This document shows, in pieces, positions 50,101 through 62,570 of a stretch of DNA of 64,000 bases. Position 1 is the first letter of the stretch, and every line of letters begins with the position of its first letter. Under the pieces are notes generated by a model. The model was not told the DNA's origin and made no database searches. It was given only the letters and a program-made list of their open reading frames with translations. Made by a program: the position numbers and the translations under genes. The DNA comes from Ceriagrion tenellum (lineage: Eukaryota > Arthropoda > Insecta > Odonata > Coenagrionidae), in contig OY720643.1 in NCBI GenBank assembly GCA_963169105.1, forward strand, positions 100,389,697-100,453,696. Reading direction: 5' to 3'.

Positions 50101-52264
50101 GTATTATTTTATAGATATGAGGAAATCCATATTGTATCTATTGAAGAACTTCCGATTCAAGAATCAGTAAAAGCACCACATACCGCAATGAAAAATAGCT
50201 TAACACTATTCTGAGCGCTGTATTGCAGTCAGAATGTAATCAAAGTTACAAGTCAAGGTACCTGAAAAGGTTCATTCATTACAAGACATTTGAGTGGGGA
50301 AAAGTAAAAATGTTTAGATGAATACATCATAAGACATAATTTCGAACTATTTAACGGGAAATAACACTTGGCACGGATTCCAAAGATGAAGTATAAAATT
50401 TACGCAATCTTGACCTCATAAATACCATCGTAATTCAAATAACCACTAAATTTTAACTGAAAATGTTATTCCGAATCCCTATCTTCGGACATTTAGTATT
50501 AATTTTGCAGAATAATCCAATGAACTAATGTGGTGCTTATATGTCGACCACAATTAAATAAAATAAGAGCGAAAGCGTTTTCACTGGTTGAAGTATCGAG
50601 ATATGGACAAAATAATTGCCCACCAAAGAACTTCACGCCAGAAGCGGAGCAATAGGATGGGCCTTGCTTGACTTCAAAATATTTTTTTTAAATCTTTGTA
50701 AGGTTATGGATGCATAAACCAGAAAAATTGCACCCGGAGTAATTTGTCGCGTGAGTTTTGAATATGCCTGAGGTTCGACATATGGCCTTGTCATGGCCCA
50801 ACCTCTTTGTTTTCGAAAACCGTTCTAAACTTTTCATGATTGAGGCATAACATGCCACGGTGCAATAAGAGAGAAACTGCTATAGTTTATTAAACTTAGA
50901 CCAGAATTTGGATCCAGAATATTTCCCCTCAATGTAATGACTATGCAGCGCAGATATTCATCGGTTTCATTTCCGTTAATTTTACTTTCAAGCTACTTTA
51001 TCTTCAAAACCGAAGATTGTTGAGCTTCGTATCTTCTTGGCTCATGTCCCTGATAAGATGGCCAGAAGCGTGTTTATGGATTTTTACAGAACTTGTGCTC
51101 GCGTCGTCGTAATTTCGTTTCATTTAATGAATAGGAAAAGTTCTATAAACGTTCTCCAAATTCCCCCCTTCCTCAACACTGTTCGCACATTTAAGGATCG
51201 TGTATTTTGAAGTGTTACTGGAAACATTTCGCATAAATAGGCGTTCGCATTTTGCATATAAATAGCGTCGAGGCTCTGTAAAGATAAATGATCGTGCATC
51301 AAGTCTACCAGGCGGGTAACGTGCTTGCCAGCTCACTGACCCGAAGTTTCCTGGTTCCTTTCGTGAGCAGTGGCGGGTCGACCCTGCGGGGGAGGAAAAT
51401 GAGCCAAGAGTAGCTTACCGGGATTACAGGGCCTAATGGGTCACTTGACATGCCACCGGACAGAAAAATCTGACTATTCGAGCGCGGTACAACTACCTTC
51501 CTGATTGGGGACGTCATTGATCGACGATGCAAAATAGATACAGTTCATCATTCAAGAAATACGCTTGTCGTAATATTTTGACGCATAAACATATCTCGTC
51601 TACATTAATTAATTAATTAAAATTTAAAAAATAAAAGAAGATATTAGCGCAATCTGCAACGATAATCTGAAAAAATAGTCAAATTGTGCTGGCTCACGGT
51701 TACCTATTTTTGCAATAATTGAGTATGAGGAGGACTGTATGTACGTCTTAATACTAACCTGCTAGTCGTCGCTTGGGCGTGAGGCAGAGGATATCAGAAT
51801 ATCAGCCACGAAAATGGGAGTGAATAGGGAACAGATAAAATAGAATATGGGGAAAATTAGAAATGCCAAACTGTTACGCCCAGAAAGAGGATGCAAAATG
51901 TGGTGCAAATAACTAACGCCCTGTTTTCGATGTAGTAATTTATGGTGAGCGGAAAGGAGTATATTCAGCAAATGTCGATTCAACAGTATATTTCTCACAT
52001 CTGGTCACTTCTATATATAAGAAAAATATAATGTATCATTTAATCCGTCGTGTCATACTATAAGTCGCCTTAAATGAACTTTTACACTAATCTTCAGCAT
52101 AACGAGAAGCCTTCGAGTCTCTAGCTTCCCACCCGATCATTTTATTAGGAGTTTAGCATCCTCACCTCTCTCGTATTGATTACAAACGAATTGCATAGCT
52201 TTCCAGGGTACCTACTTCATTTCATGACATATATTTCTGTGGATACGTAGAAAAGCAGAAAGAA
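41171..52264. other. Long non-coding stretch, nothing recognised
   Basis: Eleven kilobases without a recognisable gene or repeat. Notable only are C/T-rich (42200-42700) and purine-rich (49240-49790) patches, a short (GA)n at about 46434-46451, and a TTAA repeat near 51605-51618. A 135-codon minus-strand frame at 49320-49727 is Pro/Ser-rich and matches no domain I know. Whether introns of a large host gene cross this part cannot be told from the sequence. Confidence 0.5.
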
Positions 52265-52620
52265 AGAGACAAGAGTATTTCGAAACTTTGTGTTGGGAAA
52301 GGATGCTGAAAATTAAATGGACTGCTTAAGTAAGAAATTAAGGAAAATATAGACGAGTATAAGAGTAGAGGATACTATGGACCGCGATACAAAAAAGAAC
52401 TAGATGGATTGAGTCGCCCTAAGGCACAATGGGTTTGCAAAGAGTATAAAAAAGTAGGGATAAGTCCCAGAAAGAAGGCCTGGGGATGAATATAAAGGAC
52501 AAATAAAGAAGAGGGTAAATACATAAGAACCAGTCCCAGGTAGTAAAGGAATTAGCATTAGATCGGGAAGGATGACTGCACTTAACGACCATTAATGATT
52601 GACGGAAGGATTGAACGACT
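52265..52620 (+). pseudogene. LINE reverse transcriptase C-terminal remnant
   Basis: From 52279 the plus strand gives FETLCWERMLKIKWTA, a stop, then in shifting frames RILWTAIQKRTRWIES, and near 52490 DEYKGQIKKRVNT, followed by a terminal RMTALNDH near 52570. These match consecutive blocks of the C-terminal part of an RTE/L2-like LINE (FEMWCWRRMLKIKWTDR through GRPRDEY). Several stops and frameshifts are present. It ends about 170 bp before the unrelated LINE piece at 52795. Confidence 0.75.
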
Positions 52621-52794
52621 ATTGATAATATTTCTCTCTAGGAATCCTGACAATTTAGCAGCACCAGCTTTAAATTGTTCGTTTAAAAGTTTAAAATAAT
52701 GACAAGCTCCTCCATTAATACATAAGCCGGACTGAATAAGAGATTCGTAGACAAAGTACTTGGAGGGAGCAACGATAAAGAAAACGAATCAGCT

Positions 52795-53490
52795 ACTTCT
52801 CACTAGATAGACCTCACTTGGAATATTCTACCAGTATTTGGGACCCTCAAAATGAAATCCAAAATACCGAGTAGAAAGCGCTCAGAGAAGATTGGCAAGA
52901 TACTTATAAGGCGTTATGACAATCACGTTAGTGTAACTGATCCATTTTTTAAACACGAGATGGGGATCGCTCGCAGATGGAGATTCAAAATGAAATTTAG
53001 CCTTTTATGTAAATTCCAAAGCAATATACTTCCAGACGACGTTATTAACATCTTACTAACTCCTACATCCTGTGTTATATCAGATCATGAGAATAAAATT
53101 AGGGAAGTGGATTGCGGAAGAGACATACTTAACAAGTCGTCATTCTCGCGACCAAAAAGATACCATAATGTCTGCCAACGTGGCTTTGATTAAGGTTAGT
53201 CGAAAGGTAATGCAGCTGATTAGATGACTTGGTCCCTAATGCTTGTCTTAATCTGAAACGTAGTACTAAAATCACGTTTCGCATTATTCCCACATGACTC
53301 TGGTATCTTGCTAATGCTATACGATTACACATAAATACAAAGAATTACTGTAGTATTGGTAGCATACCTATAATGTAGCGCATACCGGCAAAACTTACTA
53401 CTACATTATGGTGCATCTTGGTGATAACCCACACCATGCCACACACCCTTGAGATGGCTTTCAGGGCAATGCGTAGATGAAATTATAACT
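52795..53490 (+). pseudogene. LINE C-terminal remnant with 3' UTR and 3' end
   Basis: RPHLEYSTSIWDPQNEIQN begins at 52809; the frame then changes to the open frame 52852-53193, which reads LIRRYDNHVSVTD, then RRFKMKFSLL-like sequence, and NILPDDVINILLTPTS, matching the end of non-LTR ORF2 proteins. The non-coding part 53194-53490 contains GGTTAGTC, TCCCTAATGC and a terminal CCACACACCCTTGAGATGGC followed by CAGGGCAATGCGTAGATG. The same 3' UTR recurs at 59655-59955. It is a decayed 5'-truncated copy. Confidence 0.78.
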
Positions 53491-54639
53491 GCAAACGACA
53501 AGCTTGAGATTTAATTTATATTTATTCTCAGGCAAGGAGATCAATTCAAAGCGCAGTAGATGACTTGTAAATGAATGGAACATTTCGTAGACCCAAGAAA
53601 CGTCTTGATTTCATCTCATGATTTACTAGTATTCACATTCCATGAAAAGCTTTCAGACTACGTTACGCGAAAAAAAACTTCATGGTGCTACAAATGCGTC
53701 ATCAAATGTTAATCGGAGCGAGGTTTTGAATAATATAATATGCGTTGCAAGTAATTGTATCTCTTGAACAATGTTATGAGCATAATCATCATACAGTTGG
53801 TTATAAAAGCGATTAATTTTCACGTTAGCAAATTTGAAGTCTGCCACGATTAGGCGTTCTGCTCGAATATGAATAAAACAAAAAGGACAGAGGTCTATTA
53901 TTTATTTAGAGGTTGGCTTTCAATCACTCAAATCAAGCAACCTCTGAAGTTCAATTTTAAATACGACAGTTTTTTAACGTTAGTTTTTTTTAATCGCCGA
54001 ATACGTTAATCCAGGGTGACACGAGGAAAGATAAAGTTTTGAGCTGAAAGTGACGTTATCAAGTGGTGCGTCAACGGTATCGCCACCATGTGTCATCAAT
54101 TCGAAAATCAGTACGATCAAATATTCCAGAAACCCTGGTACAAAACCCCCCGGATTACTATGTGCACAGATCGATTGTTGTGATAAAAACAATACATATG
54201 TTTTCCACATTTCCGATTTATATTTAACCAGAGACGAGATTTTGATGCTGGTAGGCTTTGGCTGCGATAAAATCGTTTAAAATAAGTCACCACTATTTCA
54301 CCGGCGCACACCGATGTCCTTCTTTGCTTCCATGATCCTCTCCTAAACTCAACCCTCAAAAATTCCTCGGCCAAATTCTTTCTTAAACTGCAACCAAGTC
54401 ACCTGGGAAACAAGAGTGTGTTCCGGTGTGCCTAAACCCTTACACAGCGCTTCTGATTCACCACCAGTTTCCTTGAAAAAGTCACTTGCCTATGAAAAAA
54501 CATTAGTCAAGTTTTTAACTTGTCAACGAAAACACATAACTTCCGAAAATAAAGGTCCAACAAAAATTTTTGGACCAATTTATGTAGGAGAGGGTTAGAG
54601 GATAAGTAAAAACATAACTGAGAATAAGTTATACCGATC
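53491..54639. other. Non-coding stretch, nothing recognised
   Basis: AT-rich. Overlapping frames of 60-85 codons on both strands around 53980-54374 show no motif. Confidence 0.55.
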
Positions 54640-54922
54640 ATGATATAATAACCATTATAAAAAGCAACCGTTCAGGATGACTTGGCCACATATTAAGAAG
54701 GGACAATAACAGTTTGGTTAAACAAGTCAGGAATGGTAAGCCTGACGGGAGAAGGCCATTGGGAAGACTCAGACTCCGATAAGGAGACCAGGTGGGAGAG
54801 GACCTGATAACACTAGGAGCAAGGGATGGAGACTGCCGAAGAGAGAGAAGAGTGGAAGCGAATCGTTGGCGAGACCAAAAACCATCGTGGTTTGTGTGGT
54901 CACAGGAGTAAGAAGAATATAT
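54640..54922 (+). pseudogene. LINE C-terminal remnant (GRPxxRW block)
   Basis: The plus strand reads GHILRRDNNSLVKQVRNGKP followed by DGRRPLGRLRLR, then a stop codon near 54779 at the place where intact elements have Trp, then GDQVGEDLITLGARDGDCRR. A single-base frameshift near 54840 leads into EEWKRIVGETKNHRGLCGHR and SKKNI, with a terminal stop at 54920-54922. This matches the very C-terminus of a non-LTR RT. One stop and one frameshift show that the copy is dead but not very old. Confidence 0.85.
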
Positions 54923-57900
54923 GACGCAGCTGGAGCAAACTTTTTTGTTATACCTATATTTGCGGTTTAATAGATTTGCGTTTGTTTTACGTACCATCGG
55001 AGGCTTCGGAGGATCGTCGTGGCTGAAGAAAACGCTTTTCGAGCTGTGGATGAGACTCGAGCAACGCGGCGAAGCCCTAAAAAATTGTCGGAAGACTTTG
55101 GTTAAATGCGTATTTCCTGGAGCAGAAACAGTCGTTCGCTAAAGGCTCGCACGGTCGGTAGTGAAGAAAGTAGACTCAACTTAGTCCTTACATCGTGCTG
55201 TATCTCATGGAGTTTCCCCCTACTCTCGCGGTTGAGCCATGGAGTTAACGCCATTCCAAAATGAAAAAATAAACCTAAAAAGACTTTAGATCAATCATAC
55301 ACATGAACACATATAAGATCCAAGATTCTGAAAATTAATATGAATTCTTACTACGTCCTCGTTGTTCAAATTGAAAATTTTGTGGTCCCTGTTCAGTTAG
55401 TAACAATAAGACGCAGGAACATTCCCTAGAACTTTCCGAGGGGATAGTTCTTCTGTTAGATATAGCATCAGAAAACAAAATACTACCATATTCTCGTAGC
55501 CATGGTGGCTCCTAATAATGAAATACCATTCCAAAACCGCTACAAATAATATAGAACCGAGGAAGGAAGGAGGGATTAATTAGTAAAATCAAATAATTTT
55601 TTATCTTCATTGGGTCCGAACTTTTTATGAAATGGGGATATACATAAGACAAACTGGGCGTTCACAAATAATACAAGGATACAAAAAATCAAACGCTTTT
55701 ATGGCATATGTTCTGAGTAAATCAATAATAAAATTGTAAAAACAATGTTAATGTCTTTTGTCATTAGAAGTCACCATGGCTACTAGAAATAAGGTAGTAT
55801 ATTGATTTAGACGTTGTTTCTAACATAAACTACCCCCTAGGAAAGAAATTGGGGAACTTATCTACGTCTTATTTCGCTATATCCTGGTTTCCGGTAGAGA
55901 TATTCACATCTCCTCATTGAGCCAGTCCAACACACACTCCAACAATGTTAATGAGATACCAAACATGATTCCCACATCGCGACGAAACAGGAATACGGAT
56001 CGAGTAGGAAGGAAAACTTTGGAATTTTGCGAAATACCAGCAGGGGAAAGGGAAACGTAATTGCCCCGGGAACATGTTTATTACCACTTAAATTTACATG
56101 TAAAATGTTCCTTTGCAAACAATAACCAAGGATAGCACGCGTACCTCATTAAATTAATCTTGCGGAGATGATTAATTGTCTACAACATCTCTGATTAAGG
56201 TAAAATATAAGCAAGGGTTCTTTGTCTTCGTACACATAGATAACTGTAAGCAAAACATTCCGTATTCGAGATAAAAAACAAACAGGTTACAGAAGAATAT
56301 AATTCACCGCGGTGAAATGTGGAGATAGGCGAGAGATTCGCAAATATGAGGTTATTTACTTTTTGATTTCTATTTCTTTTTTTAATTTTCTTACATAACT
56401 ATCCAAGTCTATACCTTCTCCAAATTTCGCGGAGATCAAAGGCTTGATCTCATTATGCACTGGTTAATAACGATGCTAAGGAAGTTGTAATTCTTCACTA
56501 AACTCCCCAAATAAATATTAAATATCCCTTAATTTTTCCTTCGTCTACAGAATCAACACAGGAAATGACCCGATTCGTCGCGTATTTTTCCACATATTGC
56601 TCTAGTAAATATTTTTCTGTTTCTTTGGTAATTTCAAAGAAACTAAATAATACATTTAATCGATAATGCATAATGCTATTCAAAGCTAAGCAAAGCGTTT
56701 ACATGAATCAGCCTGCCGAGAAGAGCTACCGACAAAAAACAAATTCCAGTTAGTAGAACATCCATTAATCAAGGCTCTAGACTCATGACGTTAAGAGTCA
56801 CGACATGTCAAACATTTTCTTGGTTGACAATTAAAGGTTGAATAATGTAAATCAACAAATTGCAAACCACAAAATCGTCTTCACGATTAGCTCAACCCCT
56901 TAAAGAGGCTAAGTAACCATATGTTTTCTATTTAAATTCCCGCTATTAGTCAACCACCATTTCACTCCAACCAGTGTAATCTCAGGTAAATATATTATAA
57001 TCATGTGCAGAACCTCAAAGTATCATAAAGTAGGAATGATCTGTGAACCATATACTATTAACCCAGAAAATAAAGTCATCCAGCAGCTGATTTTGAGGGC
57101 AAATGGTTTAAAAACTAGCTTATGAAAAATGAAAGTGAAATAGGTATTTTAACCTTTTCACAATTAGTAGTGAACTACATTATTTAGAGTGTAAATCTAT
57201 CAAATTAAATTTTCTCTGTCGTTCATTTTTTCCCAGTTGGAAAAAAGATATCTGTAAGAAACAGAAATGATTTCTCGTTAAATATCAATAATAAACCGGC
57301 CCCAAAGGGAAAATGAAAAATTCGAAACGTGGCATTCAAAGTCCAATACACGACGGTTGAGTCAGCGCGTATTGATGCTTTCACTGGATGACTTCATATG
57401 AAATGTTCCTCCCACGTGGAATACAATGATGCTAATTAGTCGATAAACATACATCACGAATATTGCGTCAGAATTCGAAAACAAATGGGGTAGGAGGGAA
57501 GGCATTTAACATCCGGGAACGGTCAGAAACAAAGAGAAAGAGGTAATTGAATGGAGTTCACGAACTGCTGGATGGAGAAATTTCTATGCTTCCATGAATT
57601 TCTCAATAAACCTGCCTCCAAAAAGACCACGAATGATACCGTTTACAAGGGATACCGACCGGGCGTACTGGCTAAAATAGCCTCTGGAGAATTCTTTCCG
57701 ATGTTTCATTTAAAATCCGTAATTCCTTTCAGTCACACCATAAACAGTCAAAAGAAAGAAGACATACTGATTGCGGGAATGGATAGAATCACCAGCCTGA
57801 TTCTAAAGACCGCATTTAATATACAATGATATGAACCATTGAGCTATAACATACAATAAATGAGTCAAACCATCATTTTCTATTATTAAAAGTCACTAAC

Positions 57901-59654
57901 GGCGAATCTGCACCATTTTCCTTAGGTTTGTAAGTCTTATTTGATGAAAATTCAAATGTTGAGTAACAATCCCTACTTCCACCCCGATTGGCAGCATAAC
58001 AATTCGTGTTCCGAAATGGTGAACGGAAAGTGCTTCAACGACAAAAAATGGATGGGCATCCCTGTAATTGTTTATCTCTCATAACAACCAAGTTAAAAAT
58101 GAATGCGTGAATAAGACAAAGTCGGTAGCTACTGGGGCTAAAAAGAATTTCCAATGCCGTGGTTGCATGCAGCAACTAAAAATATTTCGTTTTCACACTT
58201 CGGGGTCCAACAAATGGAGTAACAGGCAAACGATTGTATTCAAAGGTGATGCAAATAATAGTGGAATGTAAAAACTTATGCGCTCAATTTTCTTGTTCAG
58301 ATAGGTGTCGAATCGTCCTATTTTCCAATTATGACGTCTGATATTCACTGTAGCTACTGCTGATACACAAGTTAACAAGTTTCTGCCTTTCTTCTCTTCT
58401 CCCTTCATTAAATTGTACCCCAAACACCACATTTTGCATCCTCTTTCTTGGCGGAACAGTTTATCATTTCGGTGGATAACTATAAGCAGGTTCATAAAGT
58501 ACCCACTTCTAGTAAGACGAAGAAGCAAGTAAAGTCGCAAAAATGAAATTTAGAGGAAGGTAGGGGGCGCCAAAAACAATAGAAGCAAAGGGATTCCTGA
58601 AGATAAATTTTCAAATTGATCAGATCTTGGAAATGGAAAGTGATACCAAAATAATTAAATTCGCGCAATGTTTTCGGAAATTTTACGGAGGGAGGAGGGG
58701 AAATATTATGAGAAGAGTCGAAATTTAATCAGCCTCTTATCATGGCAGAGGAAACAGTTACAAACCTAATTTGTTGGTAATTATTCAATCATTAAATACG
58801 ATTAATAACTTGTTGACTCACCTTAATGATTTTATTGACATGACCCTGATGTTCATAAATAATATAAACAAGTCACAATGTTTGCTAATCATCACAAGAA
58901 TTAGAACTATTATAGCGGATTGGTGCCAAAAATACTACATTTTGAAATTGAGGGATATATACCATTAGCATTATACCCTAGAAATAGTGGAACATTACCT
59001 AAACAACGCTCCCAAAGCTAAGGAACAAATGCTCCCCTCCCACTCTACCTTATTCTCAAAGCCCTAATATGGGGAAGAAAATACCTCAAGATCAGGTGGA
59101 TTGACAAACAACAGTATGATGAGGCAGTGAGTGATGGCGCTATCCCTTTAACCATATTATTTACCAAAACTTCCCTAAATCAAGCCCAGCCTACCACGGT
59201 GACGGCAGCCATGGCTAGCATCTGCCACTGCTGTCCGAACCAGCGCTCACCTCCCAGCCATCCTAACTGCAAACCGCCCCCACAGACCTCCATCTAACCC
59301 TTCTCCCTCCGACTCTTTCCACTCCCTTTCCATGAAATTGCATCGTAAACCAAAAGTTGTAACTTCTCCGGAAGATAAACACATAGGGTCAAACCCCAGA
59401 TCGAGTCTATGAAACCGTTATGCAAACCTCATTCGTGTTACTAACCTTATGCAAAAACAAGGGATGGGAATCGCTTTCTGACCGGCGCTCATAAGTTAGA
59501 TATAATTTTACGCATATTCCAACCAAGTAATTATCTCACGGCGTTAATAATATTTTTCAAAGCCCAATACACTAAGGTAGATCGGCTGGTGAGAATTAAA
59601 TTAGAGAAATAGACTGCAGAATAGATTTATAATATATATTTTCCCCCCGATCGA
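54923..59654. other. Non-coding stretch, nothing recognised
   Basis: AT-rich; a C-rich patch at 59160-59330 and several frames of 60-115 codons are without recognisable motifs. Confidence 0.6.
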
Positions 59655-60232
59655 CAACAACTACCGATTTGGCTTTAAGTAGGTTAGTCAATTAATTGTG
59701 CTATTCGATTTGCTCCCTAATGCCAGTTTTTAACTTTGATGTGAAGAACTAACATCATATCTACATAACTCCTGCATGACTTTTGTATCATTGATCGTTT
59801 ATGTAGCACCAAAATATGCCATTAAATATAGTTTCTGTACCACTGGTAGAATACCTATACTGTAGTGCATGTAACTGCAAGTGACAACTTCCTTCAAGTG
59901 CGAATGCATTATTGGTTTTAGTTGTGTTCATCTCACTGGGGTATAATATAATGCAAATTGTGCATCCCTTCCACCAACCTTTCATCAACGTTACGAAATC
60001 ATTTTTCATTAAATGGAGATTCGATTTACTTTTTTTATAATTGTATGATAATGTACCCCAATAATTTTAACACAACTACGACCAATAATGCATTGGCACC
60101 TGCAGGAAATTGTCACTAGCACCTACATGCACGACAGTATCGGTATGCTACCAATGCTACAAGAACAATTTGTATAATAATGTACCCCTATGCCTCTTGA
60201 GATGCCTTGCAGGGTAATCTGTTGATGTAGAT
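59655..60232 (+). mobile_element. LINE 3' UTR cluster with an internal inverted duplication
   Basis: 59655-59955 aligns in the same orientation with the LINE 3' UTR at 53190-53400 (GATTTGGCTTTAAG, TCCCTAATGCC, then CATGAC...GTATC, and a GGTAGAATACCTATACTGTAG block). 60040-60165 is an inverted copy of 59838-59955. 60172-60232 ends in CCTCTTGAGATGCCTTGCAG followed by GGTAATCTGTTGATGTAGAT, the 3' end of the same LINE family. No coding part is present. The arrangement is best read as two overlapping or rearranged insertions of one family. Confidence 0.65.
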
Positions 60233-60285
60233 AATACCCAAAAGAGGAGTTATCAGACTAATTCTTTGTTTTCGCTGTTGTTTAG

Positions 60286-60731
60286 GATTCTACGTCTACA
60301 TACTACCCTGCGAGCCACCGTATGGGCGTGTTGCAGGGGGTGTCAGGACACTAGACATGTAAATATGCAAGGTTTTTGGAAGTGAAATGGTGACGTGTAG
60401 TATGGGAGTGTATTTAAAGGAGCTCAGTTTTTATTGTGGTCGCTTACTGTGCGCGGAAATAAAGAGTTTTTGCACCTATCTGTTCCGCAGTGTACCTCTC
60501 TTATTTCATCGCTGCTGTCAGGCCTAGAGATTGAGAGTGAGGCGTCATGATAATATTCTCTGCGTCGCTCTGAAACACACCAGTTCTGAATTTCTCAAGT
60601 AACCTAAGCCTAGGGTGTAGCCTCCGGGTCTCTAAGGGCTCCCACCTTAATCCCTCCAAAAGTTGTGAGACCCTATATGTTCTCTCGTAGTAGTTTTTAA
60701 CTAAGCGTGCTGATTTTCTTCGTATTTTATT
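60286..60731 (-). pseudogene. 5'-truncated LINE: RT C-terminus plus 3' UTR, minus strand
   Basis: From 60731 down to 60501 the minus strand encodes 76 residues: KSARLVKNYYERTYRVSQLL, then RWEPLETRRLHPRLRLLEKF and RTGVFQSDAENIIM, the C-terminal end of a non-LTR RT, closing at a stop at 60501. The frame is uninterrupted, but the copy begins abruptly at about 60731, which is the expected 5' truncation from target-primed reverse transcription; the open frame continuing upstream to 61004 is unrelated flanking sequence. The 3' UTR runs to about 60286 and ends CACCCCCTGC...GCAGGGTAGTATGTAGACGT. It is the same family as 5285-5770 and the solo end at 36905-36975. Confidence 0.85.
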
Positions 60732-60760
60732 AGTTAATGTTAATAATGGAACAAGGATTA

Positions 60761-61589
60761 AGACGAAGAAGGGAGGAAGGTAGCGAAATGGGAATCTAGA
60801 TGAAAGGGGAAATGCACAGAGGACAGTCGGGGACTGGAGAGGGAGGACAGCTGAGGATAGAACGACGAAGGGAGGGAGGGCGAGAGACTCGACATCATGA
60901 GGTGGGAGACAAGTGGGTACTGGGACTCGGGAGTCGAGAAGAGACCTGGGTGGGAACCGCAGCAACACGCGGCGGTAACATCTCTCCATTAACAACAACA
61001 ACAACCATTCGGTCTCATTTGCCCTCTGGGCTGTTTTGTGAGCGTGTATATCCCTCCCACACTAGTACCACTAAAACCACTCCACACACACATCCGCAGA
61101 GCGTAAATCACGACGGGGTCGGAAACGCTAAGGGCGGGAAGGAGAGGAGGAAACGGGACGAAGTGGCAGGTTGGTAGGCCGGTCTGTTAGTCGGTGGGTT
61201 GGTTTGCAGCGAGACATGGATCAACTTGTCCATCAATCTGCTGACTGCCCCTCCCGCCGCCGGGGAGGCTGGGCGGAGAGAGAAAGCTGGTTTCGAGCGG
61301 AAAGCTTTCGCCGCCGGGCTCTCGCAGAGAATGGAGGAAACGGAAGACGGGGCTTGAGAGAGGAAGGAATGGGTTTCCCCTTAGGGTTCTCATATAACTC
61401 CCGATTCGAGAAATCAAGATCGGCACATTTCATAGAATATTTGTGATCGTGATAACCGAAGAGGACGCAATACGCCTTCCTCGAAGGGCTGCATTTCGTT
61501 GCAGTGCCGTTTACCAGCCAGGGTTCCGCAGTCCTTACGAGTTGCTACCTCTCCATCATAAACGTTGCAAAGTCATTTTGTATTTCAAC
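60761..61589. other. GC-rich, CpG-rich patch without a recognised gene
   Basis: From about 60780 to 61440 the base composition is clearly more GC- and purine-rich than the surroundings. Frames of 79-125 codons exist on both strands, but they are Arg/Gly/Ser-rich and show no domain. A CpG-island-like promoter or a first exon is possible but not demonstrated. Confidence 0.4.
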
Positions 61590-61943
61590 GCGTTTCCATC
61601 TGCATTTATGAAAACTACACACTTCCCTCAATCAGCTAAATTTAAGCGCATTATTGGTCAAGTATTGTTCATGGAGTAGGGATTATCAACAGAGTGAGGA
61701 TTGACAAATCAAAGTTATCTTCCAATTTCATGTCAATACCCACAAGTATAAATTAATGTTAATATCGCGCTCCCATCAGCATTTATGAAAACTACACACT
61801 TCCCTCAATCTGCTATATTTAAGCGCATCATTGGTCAATTATTATTCATAGATGCGCGATTATCAACAGCCAGTCATCAATGAAAAATTAAAGTTATATT
61901 CCAATAGCATGTTAAAGTCCACATGTATAAGTTTATGTCCATA
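61590..61943. repeat. Tandem duplication, 177 bp unit, two diverged copies
   Basis: 61590-61766 and 61767-61943 are direct copies offset by 177 bp. The best block is CATTTATGAAAACTACACAC followed by TTCCCTCAATC(A/T)GCTA(A/T)ATTTAAGCGCAT. Other matched parts are GATTATCAACAG and ATTCCAAT...CATGT. The copies are diverged but align end to end. It has no coding potential. Confidence 0.9.
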
Positions 61944-62410
61944 AATGCATCCATTTTTCTGATCTAAATTTCGCAGTTTGGCCCAACTACGGGCTCGAGT
62001 TCGTGAATTAAAAAATACATTCAGTTCTTCTCTGCTCGCTATCCTTCTCTCCTGGGTAAGAAATAAACAAATAATTGAAACCATAAAGTAAAGAACATGT
62101 TAATCCTAAGCCCTTCGTAATGGTAAACGAAAATTCAGGACTTAGCAACAAGTAAAGTGGATCAATATGCCGTGATTCGGCTGAAGTTATAAAAAAATTT
62201 ATCACATTAAACAATAGAAAATAAACGAATTAAAACTGCTCTCCGGTTCCATCGTCGGATCCAGCGCAACATAGAATTGAAAAACGTTCAACCACTTCAA
62301 CTACCCATTTTCCACTAAAATTGAGCATTGGTACTGGATTCCGCCGCGTAATTCCAAAGAATTAGAATTTTTTATCATAGCAGTGATAAGTTCTCAATTC
62401 AAAAGTATTC
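61944..62410. other. Non-coding stretch, nothing recognised
   Basis: AT-rich with short frames only. Confidence 0.55.
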
Positions 62411-62419
62411 AAATATAGC

Positions 62420-62516
62420 AGGTGAAATTGGGTGAAAATGCCACGAGATAAAATTCGTCCTGGACGGGAATGGAACCACAGACCTCCCTTGCGTTGCCAA
62501 TTTGGATGGACCATAT
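62420..62516 (-). mobile_element. tRNA-derived SINE-like element, minus strand
   Basis: On the minus strand: an A-box-like region (ATATGGTCCATCCAAATTGGCA), AAGGGAGGTCTGTGGTTCCA and TTCCCGTCCAGG (decayed B box), then TATCTCGTGGCATTTTCACC. Each part aligns with the plus-strand SINE at 62571-62690. Older than its partner, judged by its decayed B box. Confidence 0.6.
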
Positions 62517-62570
62517 GAGCCTAAGATCTTTTTCCCTGGTATCCGCCAAAGTTACCACGAGAACTAGGAA

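Noticed and set aside
60732..61004. N-terminal part of the minus-strand frame that continues into the LINE C-terminus
   Set aside because: It is unrelated flanking sequence upstream of a 5'-truncated LINE; similarity to RT starts abruptly at about 60731.
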